From: Litomosoides sigmodontis
Taxonomy: Eukaryota > Nematoda > Chromadorea > Rhabditida > Onchocercidae
NCBI GenBank assembly: GCA_963070105.1
Contig: OY718804.1
Coordinates: 3,675,317-3,739,316 of the forward strand
DNA: 64,000 nucleotides
Direction of reading: 5' to 3'
Numbering within the stretch: position 1 is the stretch's first letter; each line of letters starts with the position of its first letter. Made by a program: the position numbers and the translations under genes. Positions 39,589 to 52,800 of this stretch are shown piece by piece. The notes under the pieces were generated by a model, which made no database searches, was not told where the DNA came from, and saw nothing but the letters and a program-made list of their open reading frames with translations.

Positions 39589-42560
39589 ATGTTCCGTTTG
39601 CTAAAACTTTTCCTCTTCACCTCTGCCGTCCACATCGCAACATTTTATCGTCATGCGACACTTATTATCACAGTCGGTGGGCGCTCTTTGCTGCCCATTA
39701 ACGTTCCTTATCAAAAGTTTATTACCGTACACAAACGTTTGACATATGGAACGGAACATATTGTAAGTTCCTAAAAAAAATTTTTTTTTTGCCACAAAGG
39801 CAATTATTTGCTGATTGGGACAATCAGATAAGCTGGCGCCTATCAATCTGCTCTTTCGCAGTAAATTCTTACGTTTCGGTGGTCATTTGCCGATGTGATC
39901 AGTGTGTCGCAGTGTTAGCGTAGAAGCATTGAAATTTCGCTTTGCAGCATATCATTTATGATAATTCAATAGCAAAAGGAGGTGACATCACTGAAGTATT
40001 AGGTGAGAAAGGAGGAATGTGTAAGACATGTTTATGAAAGAAAGGTAGAAACTATCACTGCAGTCAAAGAGTAATTAATCAAATTATCAAAGATAAAATT
40101 AGGGTGCTAAAAAGAAACGATGAAATCGATAAACAAAACTGTTGCAATGAATTTTAATTTTTAAAATTCATTTTTATGCTTTCAAAAATCATTTTCATCT
40201 TTGCAAGCGCAATGTATGGTTAGTAATAATTTCATCCAAACAATGGTGATATAATTAATGTATAGATTGGTGAAGGAAAGTTAATATATTTGCTAGTTTT
40301 TCAAATACATCAACAAGCATACTAGTAGTATTTCAGCGTTACTTTTAGTTTATCACTTTTTTCCTTCAGCACTTTTTCATAAAAGCTTTTGTTCTGTTAA
40401 GTTCTGAGCTCGTCAGTACTCTTAATTTTTTGAGTAAAAAAAATTTTTTTTTTAGTTCTCTTTCTTATTGCTACTGTTTGCATGATACAAAAGACGGAGC
40501 ATCTGGTTTCACGTGAAAATCTGAATTTGATGCATGATGAAGAGGTTTGCAAGCTTTTACGAGACTAGCTATCATCACATTTATGCCTAATTTGCATTTT
40601 TGTCGTTATTGGGAAGCAAGTCATTCTGCAAATCGAACAGTCCTACTGATGATTACGGGCATTACTCTTCAAGTGTTGCACTAAATGTGTGAAGTTTTGA
40701 TAGATGAATCTTCATTTAAACTTTAAAATTTGCAGCCAAAGTTTTGAATTAAAAGTTAATAAAGAGGTCAATAAAGTTACTGACAAATTATTCTCATCGT
40801 ATGCACACCGATCTTCTAGCAGCACAATATTACCATTACAGTATCGACAGTTCTGCCGGAAATCATCTTTTCAAAAAGGAAATTCTTATAAAAGTGTGCA
40901 AATTAATAATGCAGCACGAAATGAGTTCATTCTCATACAGGTGGTGAAAACAAAAACGGATTGCAAGTAAATTATTTTTTACTATGAAATTAAAAAATAA
41001 TTTTATGCTATACTGTTATGTACGCCTATGTTTTCGCCTTCAAAACATTATATGAGATGGAAAAGAGTGAAGCACTGTTTGCAGCTTTGAACTTATTGCG
41101 GTAGCAAATTCAAACGAACAAATTGCTGTCCACAACATTTTCCCCACCGATCATCCCAATCAAAACGTTATGCTTTTGGTCAGTTAATTACATGCATAAA
41201 CTATATATTTATTAGTGACCACTATGTTTTGGTTGTACCTCTTCAGCACTCTCCTTCTTCCTCTAATTATCCAACATTTCTAGCAATAAAATTTACTTTA
41301 CGGAAAATTTATCCCGTTGATAATTGGCCAAGATCAAATCTAATTCATGGATACTCCATGATACCATCAGATGCTCTACCCCATTAATAGCTTAATTATA
41401 TGCAAATATTTAAATACTGGAAAGGTTAGAAAATAAAAAAGGGTGAAAAGTGCTAGTTCATTTTGAAACGTCTGGATCATCATGACGGATAATTCGTTCC
41501 GCTTTATTATCTTCTAGTATTTAATACTAATACAGGTAGCATCTAGCAAATTACTACGTCAAGAGAATTATTTCCGTGTCTGGTACCATGGTGGTGGAAT
41601 TTTACGAAAGAAACCGTACGATGGATCGGAAGGTTTGAAATATGTACAAATTATACCGGAGCCTAAATGTGCAACAAAAAAAGAAGAAGGAAAGAATCAA
41701 ACTACATCATTTGTGCATATCACTATGCTACGGATGAGACTACCAGTAAGATTTCAACAATTAATTTAAAATGTTAATTCTCCGAAGGATCCTCCACAAT
41801 TGAATGAAATGAACTTTCTCAGCTTTTTCTACAATAACCATGATGGATTGACCTCAAGGAAGTGACACAAATCCTTTTGATGTTAATAATGATAGAAGTG
41901 ATTCAGCGCTTATCAAGAATACTTTTAAAAAAAACTTCACGACCCATTCTGTTCTGAACTGTTTGCCTGACAGTTTAGCAATATTGGATAAATTCAAAAA
42001 AAAATGCTAAAAATTAAGTATAAATGAACTCAGATCACTAATAACACTGAACAAATATGGAAAAGAATCGGTGAGGCAGCTGATATGCAACAACCAAAAT
42101 TCCGGTCATACCGTAAGTAGCCTAACCGTGTTACTTTTTTTAAGCAGTGAAAAATGTGATAAAATTAGTGAATTTATTTTTAGAAACGTTAAGCCAATAT
42201 CAGAAAAGTATCTTCGTACCTGATTCATTCATCGGTAAACATTCATCAACTATCATATTACCGTATTACCTTCATTATTCACAGTTATTTTATTTGCTAT
42301 TACATATTCATTGCTATTTTAACTAAAATAATTTCCTAAAGCTATCATGCAGATGTATGTAAACTGTTGCAGTTGCAATTGATAAATAAATAATTTGCAT
42401 ATTGCAATGTGTCGTAAATGAATCACAATCCCACACATTGTTTTTTTTTTCTAAAAATTTGTAATTATGGATTTCATCTACATTGTTGACTTACCAATTA
42501 CCTTTTGCTATCATTCAAGCACAACAAAAGAGAAAACAGAAACCGATCGAAATATCCTGA
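39589..42560 (+). CDS. Unrecognised protein, 8 predicted exons, about 311 aa
   Basis: I do not recognise this protein. The model is supported by eight exons whose phases all agree: 39589-39762, 39948-40002, 40456-40544, 40704-40940, 41536-41745, 42034-42112, 42184-42234, 42520-42560. Donors are mostly GTAAG/GTGAG and acceptors TTTGCAG, TTTTTAG, ACAG, CTCAG and TTCAAG. The N-terminus is basic then hydrophobic (MFRLLKLFLFTSAVH), and a second hydrophobic stretch (LFLIATVCMIQ) follows in exon 3, so it may be secreted or membrane-bound. The best-supported part is exons 4-8, with an aromatic and basic block NYFRVWYHGGGILRKKPYDG and a C-terminal KRKQKPIEIS. There is one NQTT sequon. Exons 1-3 are weaker. 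Exon 4 may instead start at the TTTGCAG near 40734, which would break the phase with exon 3. Confidence 0.5.
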
Positions 42561-42873
42561 AAGGATGCGGAGTATTTGCAACGTCATAATTCTCATAAAT
42601 GCATATTGAAGTACGAAATTTTTCTCATTCAACGGTTGATTTCCACCTTAAAATTCCCGGTGAACAATTAATAAAACTACCTGGCTATTAACAAATTGCT
42701 AAGGTAACTATGAGATGGAAAAAGAAGGAGAAGAGCCATTGCAATTTTAGCGAAAAATTATTCAAACAATCAGTGATTGATTTATTTCACAAATCAAAAA
42801 TCATCCTTTTAGAGATTTCTCCAGGCAAAAATAATAAAAATTATCACCAATTCAGCAACTTTTAATCCTTAAA

Positions 42874-42930
42874 ATGAACGAAACTTTTGCTGAAGCAACG
42901 GAGGATTCAGGAGAGACTACACAAATCCCG
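42874..42930 (+). other. Candidate upstream coding exon of RED
   Basis: ATG at 42874 opens 19 codons (MNETFAEATEDSGETTQIP) ending at a GTATTT donor in phase 0. An ATTCAG acceptor lies 18 bases before the ATG. If spliced to the TTTCAG acceptor at 43449, the frame continues QRSSQTVLT into the MEADLSELL start of RED without a stop. That would lengthen RED to 554 aa, close to the human length of 557. Confidence 0.5.
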
Positions 42931-43443
42931 GTATTTCCTGCTCATTTTACCCACTGAATCCTCGACGCTTACACTGGAAGTGTCACTCCCTTAAATTAAG
43001 TAATTAACACCTTACTCTGCGAATCCCAACCACCACCACCACCACAACCACAACCACAACCATAGCCAACCATTTAAGCCTTTTTAAACTCATCTCTCTC
43101 CAATCTGAACTCACTTCTTCGCTCCTCCGTATTTTCAAGGCTTATCGAGATGTCTTTTTCTTCTTCTGCCAACAATATTACACTTTCTACCATCGCTGCT
43201 TTCTTCTCTCTAGCTGGGACGCAGTAGCACAACGACGCTATCTCAATTGTTAAAGGCTTGGAGACTAGTAGCCAAAAGAGTCTTACATGCTTCTTTTAAA
43301 ATCCGTAAAATTTAACTTGGGTTTTTATTAAATTCGTTATGAAGTAAGGGGAGGGAGGGAGGACAAGAATTTTCACATTTCACAGTTATGTAACTTATTC
43401 ACGCATTTGTCCGCTCTTCTGTTATGTAAAATAATTTTTCTTC

Positions 43444-43449
43444 TTTCAG
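43444..43449 (+). promoter_or_regulatory. TTTCAG acceptor before the RED ATG
   Basis: TTTCAG ends 27 bases upstream of ATG 43477. It may take a spliced leader directly, or it may be the cis acceptor for the upstream exon at 42874-42930. Confidence 0.5.
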
Positions 43450-43476
43450 CAACGATCATCACAAACTGTTTTGACC

Positions 43477-46400
43477 ATGGAAGCAGACTTAAGTGAGCTT
43501 TTGGGCAATTCATCTTCTCTTGGGTAAAATGTCTTTTTCTCAAAATAAAATTATTTTTGTTTGTTATTTTGATGATTGGTCTTTCGCGGTGTATTTAGAT
43601 AATACTCAGCCCTTTTTTGTTTACAACTCATTGAGCTGACATTCAGCAGCTGTCACTTTTTTATACTACCACTTAGCTAGGGGTTTTTTCAATTTTGGTG
43701 CTGAGAGATTTCTGTTTCTCGAAGTTATGTTTTTAAGGAATTATTTTTTTAGACGAAATACATCAACGGGAACCCTGCGTAATGAAGATTTTCGTCAACT
43801 CTTAACGAAGAAAGCAGTTCAGACATCTGCAGTAGGAAACGTAGTACCGCAGACACAGCCTACTCATTCATTCAGTCATCGACAAGCTGCTGAGTAAGTT
43901 GTTAATTTTACCATTTAAAATACCAAAGTAGTTTATAACAATAACAAAAGATATTTGTTGCAGTTCGAAGAGAAGTCATGGTGGTGGTGTCAAAACCAAA
44001 AAACAAAAGGAGCGAAGTAGTGTAGATGATGAAGACGACATATTTGGTTTGTGTAAACATATTGCTTCTGATAATCGCTTTACTTCTGATGGTTAAAGGG
44101 ATATGAAATTATCCCTTAGCATGAAGTATAGGAGAGAGAAAACTAACTACTAACGCCATTTGCTGTCTATAAGTAAGCAGGAAATAATACTACAGGGCCA
44201 TCAAATTTGAATGAAATTTTGAAAAATTATCGTGATAGAGCAGAAGAAAGACGAAAAGGAATTGGAAAAGATGATAATATTGATGATCTTCATGCAAATA
44301 ATGCTTACCGAGCAGTACCTGGTGATGTACGTGCAACAGTTGATGCCGCACAACGTAGGAAGCAAGCAATCCAGGTTACCTATATTTTTATGCCAAAAAA
44401 AAAATCTGGCGAATTTTTTGCAGGAATGATCTTTATTGCTTATATAAGGATCAACTTATAAACAATTAAGATTCACCTTATTACTTGTACAAAATTCAAT
44501 CTAAGGCGCTATGGGATGACAGGTGATGATGAATATTAGGAACCAAATCTTCAGGAAAGTAAATATCTTGGTGGTGATATGGAACACACTCATTTAGTGA
44601 AAGGTTTGGACTATTCATTGTTACACAAAGTGCGTTCAGAAATAGCTATGAGGGAACAGAAAAGTGACGAAGCTTTGGAATCGCAGTATAATGTAAGTGT
44701 TAACTGCTCATTGAAAGATTTGTGAACATCTATATTTTTCTTTTTTCTGTGTGCAGATTTTTTGGAAGTAAAATGTGCTTAATAAGAAATAAAAGTTTTT
44801 GTCACAAAAAACTTGCCTTTGTGCACTCTTTGAGATATCAACGCTGAAAAACAGGGCGATTTTTCTAAGTTTTTAATGTTTCCAGAAGGATAGCCAGAAA
44901 GGGGAACCACAATCAGACAATCGAATGGTTCGAAACATTCATCGAGTGGTGTTTCAGAATGAACTTCCTGCATGTAATGAATTATTTAGGTAACACTAGA
45001 TTTGAGATGTATTATTCGTAAAGTTAATCTGTTTTGCAAATTTTTTGATTTATAATTGCGAGTGAAAGTTTAGGAAAGGTCGCATGGCTTACGTGGTAGA
45101 TTTGGAGGAAGAAGATAACGATTTGCCTACTACGTTGTTACGTTCCGTCCATGATTGTCCAGCAACAGAAAGTAGCCATGATATCAACACCAGTAATATG
45201 CTTATTCAGGTAACTCGACTTCATTTTAATTTTTTATTTTATGACACTTGCTTAATCAAATTTCTCTGATGCTATGTCCTATAATCTTCAGAAACTTACA
45301 CAAGTTCTGTCATATTTACGCGCCGACACGCAGAAGAAAAAGAAGAAAATCGAAGGTACAAACGACGATCACTCTAAAATAGCATCACAGCCAATATTTG
45401 ATGATCAGCGTGATGTTACATCCAGGAATGATCGCGACAGAGAACGACGAGATCGAGATCGAAAACGGCTAAAACCTTCCTCGTAAGTGTTGGAGCATAT
45501 TTTTCTATTTTTATTGTATGTAGTTATCAGTTTGCATACATTCAAATGCAAAGCTTTCACAGTATGGTGCTCTCTTACGTATCCCAAGCACAATATTAAT
45601 ATTAAGTGGAATTAACGTTCGCTATCGCTGAAAACTTCTGCTCAGTGGTATTACTGATATGTCAGAGAGGTTTATGTTCACAACATTGTATTTAAAAAAT
45701 AAAATCAATAGCTTAGATTTTAATCCGAAACGTTAGATTCATAATTTGTAAAATTTTCGAAATTTCAAAAGCGTACTTTATTGCTACAACGTATACATTT
45801 GTTTCGAAGTTTTAAATCCAGATACTTCGACGATCGTGACCAGGATCGTGATAGAGACAGGAATCGTGATCGCGACAGAAATCGTGATTACGAAAGAGGA
45901 AGAGACAGAGATCGAGACAGGGAACGTCGTGCGCGAGACGATGACAGACGTGGCGACCGCCGGGAAGTAGTAAAATTGGTGGAAAACGATGCAGTGCCAG
46001 AAAAGAAGAAAAAAGTACCCATGGAAACAGAAGGTTATGCAGAATGTTATCCAGGTGGTATGTATGAAGCTGCCGGGGAAAGCGATGATGAAGCTGATTA
46101 CTCAAAAATGGATATGGTTAGTAAAAAATGAAGTGCTTACATTTTACACTTTTGAATAACGGTACCATTGAACTGTTAAATTATTTCGGCTTGTTTACTG
46201 GTTACCAGATAACCTTACTTATGGCGATATTTGGAGGAAATTTGAAATTTTATGTACGAAATAATAAAAATGGAAAGACTACTGAACTTTATTTAAAATT
46301 TTTAAAGGAGATAATGTTACAGGGGAACAGGCGGGGACCAGTGAAACGATGGGATTTCGAGGATCACGAGGATTATGAAAAATATATGGAATCGAAAGAA

Positions 46401-46787
46401 GCCATGCCGAAGTAAGACCATACTCAAGTTGGATCGGTTTTAGTGGTGTACAAGATTACAGACTTTGATCATTTGAGAATCTTGAATGAGGAGGAGAATC
46501 TTAATGTCCAAAGTGTCTGTATTGAATTGGAGATAATTTCTTGCGCAGGATAGTCCCGAAGATTTTAAATCTTTATAGGTATCTTTCCTACTGTGGAGTT
46601 GATTGAAAGATTTTAATTTAATTTTTATCTGTGTTATAGAGCTGCATATCAGTTCGGAGTGAAAACAAATGATGGACGGAAAACAAGGAAGAGTGCTCCA
46701 GATCGAGAAAAGCATAAATTGGATCGTGAATTCTCCGAAATAACTAAAATACTTGAAAAGCGAAAAGTAGAAGGCCATAGATCGTAA
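43477..46787 (+). CDS. smu-2: RED/IK/SMU-2 splicing factor, 11 exons, 526 aa
   Basis: Nuclear spliceosome-associated protein that works with SMU1 in alternative splicing. Exons: 43477-43523, 43753-43893, 43964-44046, 44181-44374, 44540-44692, 44886-44989, 45074-45209, 45292-45482, 45822-46116, 46323-46411, 46640-46787. All phases close. The N-terminal RED domain shows NEDFRQLLTKKA, YRDRAEERRKG, ESKYLGGDMEHTHLVKGLDY and GRMAYVVDLEEE. The namesake Arg-Asp/Glu repeat spans about residues 328-400, and the C-terminal RED domain has YAECYPGGMYEA, DYSKMDMGNRRGPVKRWDF and KAAYQFGVK, ending in a coiled basic stretch EKRKVEGHRS. The RD repeat is shorter and more Asp-rich than in human. Start alternatives are ATG 43477 or the upstream exon at 42874. 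Confidence 0.96.
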
Positions 46788-46869
46788 GGTTTTGCAGCAA
46801 GTTATGTGTGATGTAGAAAAACACGAAAACTTACCTAAATGAGGATGATGGAAATTGGTATTTTTAATT

Positions 46870-46881
46870 TAATAAAATAAA
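46870..46881 (+). terminator. Poly(A) signals of RED
   Basis: Overlapping AATAAAATAAA about 85 bases after the RED stop codon, a typical distance for a nematode cleavage signal. Confidence 0.75.
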
Positions 46882-46887
46882 GTGTAC

Positions 46888-49813
46888 AAATTAGAGCCAT
46901 ACTTGACTGCCACTGCTTGTTTTCTGATAGCCTTTAGATGAAAGGTTTTAAATTCCAAATCATCTTCAAAGAGTTAGAACTAAGCTAATTTAAAATTTTT
47001 TTAGTGATATCGCCAAACGAATTAAATACTGATGTTGGTTTTGCTGACGGAACATATTTCATGAAACTGTATTTGTTCATCTTGGAATAGTGACATTATG
47101 TTTTTTGGTTTATTTTCAATGAAAATAATAAAAATATTTACTATTGGTCGTGCAAGATCACAGGATTTCAAGTGCTTCTTTTTGTTACATGTAGAGATTT
47201 ATATTCGCATCTTCACATTTGACTGCAACACTCCCTCCCGAACGTTTTGAGTTGCCCGTTATGTTCAGGAAGTAGTTTTACTGGACAGCAACTTCATCCA
47301 ACTGGTTCTTCTAGCATGAAAGCATTGCTCATACCAAAAACTAGTTAATGCTGCAGCTATGCGTCTTACCCAATTGTTTCAACAGATAAAAGTCCTACAA
47401 GAAATGTGTTACAGTTGACACCGGAGATACGTTGAACTTTGAAGACTGGAAAGGCGGAAGGACATCCCACAGTCTGCTAAAATCAAGAAGCACGTCCAAT
47501 TAACAATGGAATCGGTGTCTAATGTATTGACCAAGCAACATATTTTTTTATTGCAGAACCCGTATTAGTAGCGTTTTACAACTCGCCTTTTTTTACTGGA
47601 GAAAATATGCGAACAAGAAGTGTTTGAAAAGAAGCTATACAAATAAATCAAATGGAATTCATGAATAAAAAGCATCTTTTATTAACCATTTTCACTTGCT
47701 CGTTACAATGAGTCTCACTCACTCATTAAGAGCAATAAAATAATAGTACACAAGAACCGAAATAATTAAAAGAAATGTTACGATGATTGAGATTTCTTCA
47801 TACCCGTAAATGTTTGCAAGAATCGTCCATTACCACATGAATCTGTTAGCTATTAGAAAATCAATTAACTGAAATTGATTAAGTAACCACAAGCCGTTGA
47901 GGAAGATACATGGTGCATGGTAATATAGACATATACTGCTCGGTGTACTTTTCAACAGCGTGTAAAACTTCGGAAAAATCAATTTTAAAAAGTGCATATT
48001 TTAAGAGCTAAAACTCTGGTACAAATGCATTTGAAATTGACATGTGATAAAAAAGCTAACGAAATCTCGAACTTTGTTTAATCAAACGGGTGGGAACGAG
48101 ACAAGAAACGACAGTTTATATGATAGTAATATGCTTCTAAACAGAACATTAATGGACAGTTTCTGAGGACGATACACAAGCAATTAAATTTTACGACTAT
48201 GCCAAAGAATCACTACGTCTATCTTTGGAATTACTAGTTTTCTGTGAAACGTACCCAGCAACAGAAATGCAAAACAGTATGTCATTAACTTCTCTCAGGG
48301 TATATTTCAACTTACTTAATCTAAAAGATTTAGGTAATATCCCTCAATTACAACAGCAATTATAAGAGATTTCACGAAAAACTCACAGTTAATAGCAAAA
48401 GGTATAGCAACATGGAATTCATTGATGCAATGAGTGGTGAATGAACAGAATAAATATCTCCTTCCATTGTGAATGAAAAGCGAACACCGAGTCGAATAGA
48501 CAGATTTTGATTTATTGTGCATGAAGTAATTAATAAATTGAGAAAAAAGGAATGTGAACTTTATGGAGGTCAAACTTTCGAGATTGTTTTCGAACCGAAA
48601 AAGCAACATCATACCACTTAGGTCTCAAAAGAAGGCGTCAAAATACATTAAATCGTTCACTTTTTATCAATGTAAAGCAATTTTGCAGAATCAAGCATTA
48701 ACACAATGAGAAAGTATAAACTGTGAGCTTCCACACACTAGGCTTCTAAAATTTGTAAGGATTGAAGTCAAATGTCCGCTGTAAAGAAGAGTAACAAAAT
48801 AATAAAATTAAAAAAGAAACCATTATTCAACAATTACTATCGGTTGCAAGCAGGCAATCAACAAACTCGCAAGATAGCGATTTTAAGCCTCACCGAAATT
48901 CGCAAGAACTAAAGTGAAGACCAACATGAATCCACAACAAAAATGGTAACAAAATATTAAAATACACGAAGTCATTCTTGTTCACCAAAGTAAACAATTA
49001 GAAAATGGTTGACACAGAAAATTGCATTGATGTGCTTCTCACAAATCGAAATTATACTTCTTTTAGGAACATCAAAATCGGAAAAATATGAACATATACT
49101 CTCAAATATGAAAAACACAATGACATGAATGCAAAATGCAAGCAGTCGCATCAAAAAGAAAAAGTCCAATGATTGCAATACTTACTTTATCAACTATTAA
49201 TATTATTACAATTACTATACCTTTCATAAAATCACATTAAAAAAACGGATACGAGGTCCAATTCGATAATTTTGATTTGAAATAGTTTTATCAAATTACT
49301 TCCTTATGTAGCTATCCAAAACCTACAGAATCGTGCTAAAAATTTAAACCACGATGCTCGAAATGAATAACTACCGACCAAACTTTTTTCTCCCTAGTCC
49401 AAGAAAATTTCATCAAATCTCACCAACAGCAACAGAAGCATTCATCACGGAAGTTCCGTTAAATTAGCGAACAGTTTCTGCAGCGTTACAGCAAGTTGTA
49501 CTCCATGGATTACTCGACTAAAAATGGATTAATGTAACGAAATGAATGAAGAATTTGATGTTTTCATCAATTATCCGTTTTTATTAATTTATAATAACAA
49601 AACGACATTTTCACAATAATAGTAGTGACAGGAATAATGCTCCTGAAAGTTCTAATGAGGATGTCATGTCATCAAAACAATTTACATTATGCTTCTTCCA
49701 GCACCTTTCAATATGGTCCATTGTTCCGACTTGAATTCAAATTTCCAATCATATCTTGGTCAGAAAGATGTGACTAAACTAAAATACTATAAAATATTTA
49801 ATGGCGTAAGAAG
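46888..49813. other. Intergenic region between convergent RED and RBM33-like genes
   Basis: About 2.9 kb of AT-rich DNA. A piece at about 47210-47580 is richer in GC and looks as if it might be an old coding or transposon remnant, but I could not match it to any family and its frames are broken. No RNA gene was recognised. Confidence 0.45.
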
Positions 49814-52800
49814 TTATAAAATGACAAAAACATGGACAAACTTGTGATAATGAAACATGAATTTCTTCGCGCTCTCATGTTCTTCAAAAATAAGCGATAC
49901 CGTATTTTCCGAAGATCGCCATATTTTCTAAATGGAACAGTGATTACTTTTCTATACCCTGTGAAGCAATCTTTTTAACTAAAAAAGATTTCGCTCTTTC
50001 GTTGCATAGAAAGAACCTTTTACTAGCAAACAGTTAACCCTATTGACATTTTTATAAAATAATCTTGGCTCAACCGAGATAGTGTTTAATTTCATCCGAC
50101 TGTTTATTAGAATAAAAAGCATTCCGGAGAGCAGGAAAACTCATGATACCTTAGTGCGCCCAACAGTCTCAGCAATAATCCTAATTTTGTCCATATTGAT
50201 TGGAGCCTGATTCAATGAGCTGACAATAACAGCCAAATAAGCCTTCTTCTTCCGTGATCGTTCTGGATTATGTTCGTTTTCTCGTTTAGCACGACGAACT
50301 AATGTGACTGTATCTGTCGTAGCAGCAGCAGCTCCTGCTACTGTTTTTCCAATATTGGGAGCATTTCCTGCTATTGCAAGTGCCGGCTTTTGTGTGATGC
50401 TACTGTTAGTAGCTATAGTTTTTTCTGCACAAACCAGTACTTCCTGACTACCACTGCTGACGACTCCCCGTGATACTTCACTACTTGTACCACCTATAGG
50501 TTCCTTTCTGCCATTTCGAATTCCACTAGTTCTTCGAGTTCTGGTGTCAAACCTCCGCCTGCTGGGATGCTCTTCATCCATTCTTCGACTGCGCTGAACT
50601 CGTCGCTCATCGAAATTACCGGCGCGACTCAATTGACGGACAGATTTTTGATCAGATATAGAAATTGGCCCTCCAAGACTTTGGACAGTTTGAATACGCC
50701 GCTCTTCTTTTTTTCGTAAAATCACTTCTCGCATTTTTTTCTGCTCCTCTAGCTTTGTCAAATATTCATTATCTAAACCAATGGCTTTCGCACACTCGAT
50801 AGTCTTTTCCTGAAGCAATTAAAATTTCAGACATAAAGTGTCGAAGAAGTGCTGGAAATCAATTCCGGAAATACTCGCATAACTGACCTGCTTCGCTACA
50901 TCATTTGCACGAATTCTAGCACGATCAGGATGATACGCTGATTCCCTTCGACCATCTCCAGATTGTCTCAAACGATCTCCAGAACGTCGGCGCATCGCTT
51001 CATTTCTCAAAATGTTGATAACGTTATTGGACAAAAAGTAAACGAGCTCATAAATTTCGCGTTTCTTTTCTGCAGCCAAACCAAGAAGTCTAACGAATGT
51101 AAATTTAGTAAAAAATGGTAAATATAATGCTGTATATCAAAGTTTAAAATAAGTTTTCAACATTAGCAATTTGGAAATGAGCAGAATAACATTAAGCTTT
51201 AACCTTGAACGATAGTTAGGTGAACGACGTGAAGATGAACGGCGACTGTGTGAATGAACTCGACGATAAGGTGAACGTGACGAGGAACGCGAAGATACGG
51301 TAGAACTTGAAAAATGAGATGAATAAGAGCGCGATCTAAAATTAAATTTCATAATCAACTGCATACTGATAACGACCTATTTCCACTTGAATACAGTTAA
51401 AAAATTTTTCTGAAGCAGAATTTCATACAAATATTATCTGCTCAGCAAGCCTTGTAAAAACACATATCCTTCACTAAAATAACTTCTGAAACAATTCTAA
51501 GATGAACCTTGAGTGCGAGGAAGAAGAGGAACGTGGTGAACGTGAGAAGCGAGATCTGCTACGAGCTGTTGTACGGCGCAAAAAACCCTCCACCATTTGA
51601 TCCCATTGTCCAGCGGATGGGGTAATGCCATGAGATTCTACCATAAACTGATTAGAATAAGCAGATGGAGGTGGCGCTGAATAATTCGAAAGTGGCATTA
51701 TTTGCGGTGGTGGACGCGAGAAATCCGTGGATGACGATGGAACTATCTAAAACGTTAAGATATGCCAAAATGGACATGAAATGAATAGTTATCATGAGTA
51801 ATAACGAGCAAAACTATGTACTCGAAGCATTTGAAAGATCACACTGATAAAGGCTGGTTCTTTTTTAACCTGATAATATAAAGATAGCCTACAGTGCGCT
51901 GTGGAAGTCAATTCACCTAGATCGCCTATTTTCGGGACGACAAAGAAAGCTATTTCATATTTCCCTCAACTTTACAACTTTACAAATGATTATAATAGCA
52001 TAAAACAAAATTTACAGGGAAGGCGAGAGAATGTGGTAGTTGCGGCAATATTGTGACGCTATTCGGTAGTGGAAGAGCTACCGGATGTCGCAAGCCTGAT
52101 ACACCAGGAACTCTGAGTGTCGCTTCCCATGGCAGTGGCACTACAAATGACTTGAAATAAATGAAGCTTAGAAAGGCCTACAAACAATTGTTGCAAAATC
52201 TACAACTCATATGAAAACTGCAGAAATCTAACAATTTTTAGCGACAATGATGGGATCTATAACTTTGTAATTGCATAGCTTTGCTTCATCACAATAACTG
52301 TTTTTCAATAAATAATCAATAACTGTAGTAAAGAGCAAAACGCGTACGAAGATTTTAAATGATTTAAAGTGTTAAATCATCATCACATGAAAAGTAGACA
52401 ATAAACTATCAACAGGAAGGTATCCTCACATGTTCGTGTAGATGATCCTTGTGGTCTGATAACACTTCTGTGATGAGGATTGATGAAAACTTTCGGTGTA
52501 CGAGTCGCATTTTTTATTACACTGTTCACCGATTGCACTCGGGATGCTAAAGATGAACCTTCCTCCAAACCTACCGATTCAACCTTCAAAATTATACATT
52601 ACACTGTAATATGGAAATGTAATTCTACTAAGTACTACCTCGAAAATTGTATTAGCAGCAGAATAAGCGTTTACAGTAAAAAGTAGAAATATATAAGTTG
52701 TAAGGATATAAAATATCACCGATTTGCCGGCTGAAATGTTATTTGTTGGGGCATTTTGGTTCTGTTCCTCCCTTTTCGATGCTTCATTCAGCAATGAACG

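Larger units (their letters stand above)
42561..43476. other. Region between the unrecognised gene and RED; may include a RED 5' exon
   Basis: It contains a candidate 5' exon of RED at 42874-42930, described separately. It also has CAC/CAA repeats near 43032-43064. Nothing else coding was seen. Confidence 0.5.

Noticed and set aside
45812..46105. His/Leu-rich minus-strand frame
   Set aside because: Antisense shadow of the Arg-Asp repeat of RED.
47210..47580. Possible mariner-like transposon remnant
   Set aside because: GC-richer and faintly coding-like, but no transposase motif or terminal inverted repeats were seen.
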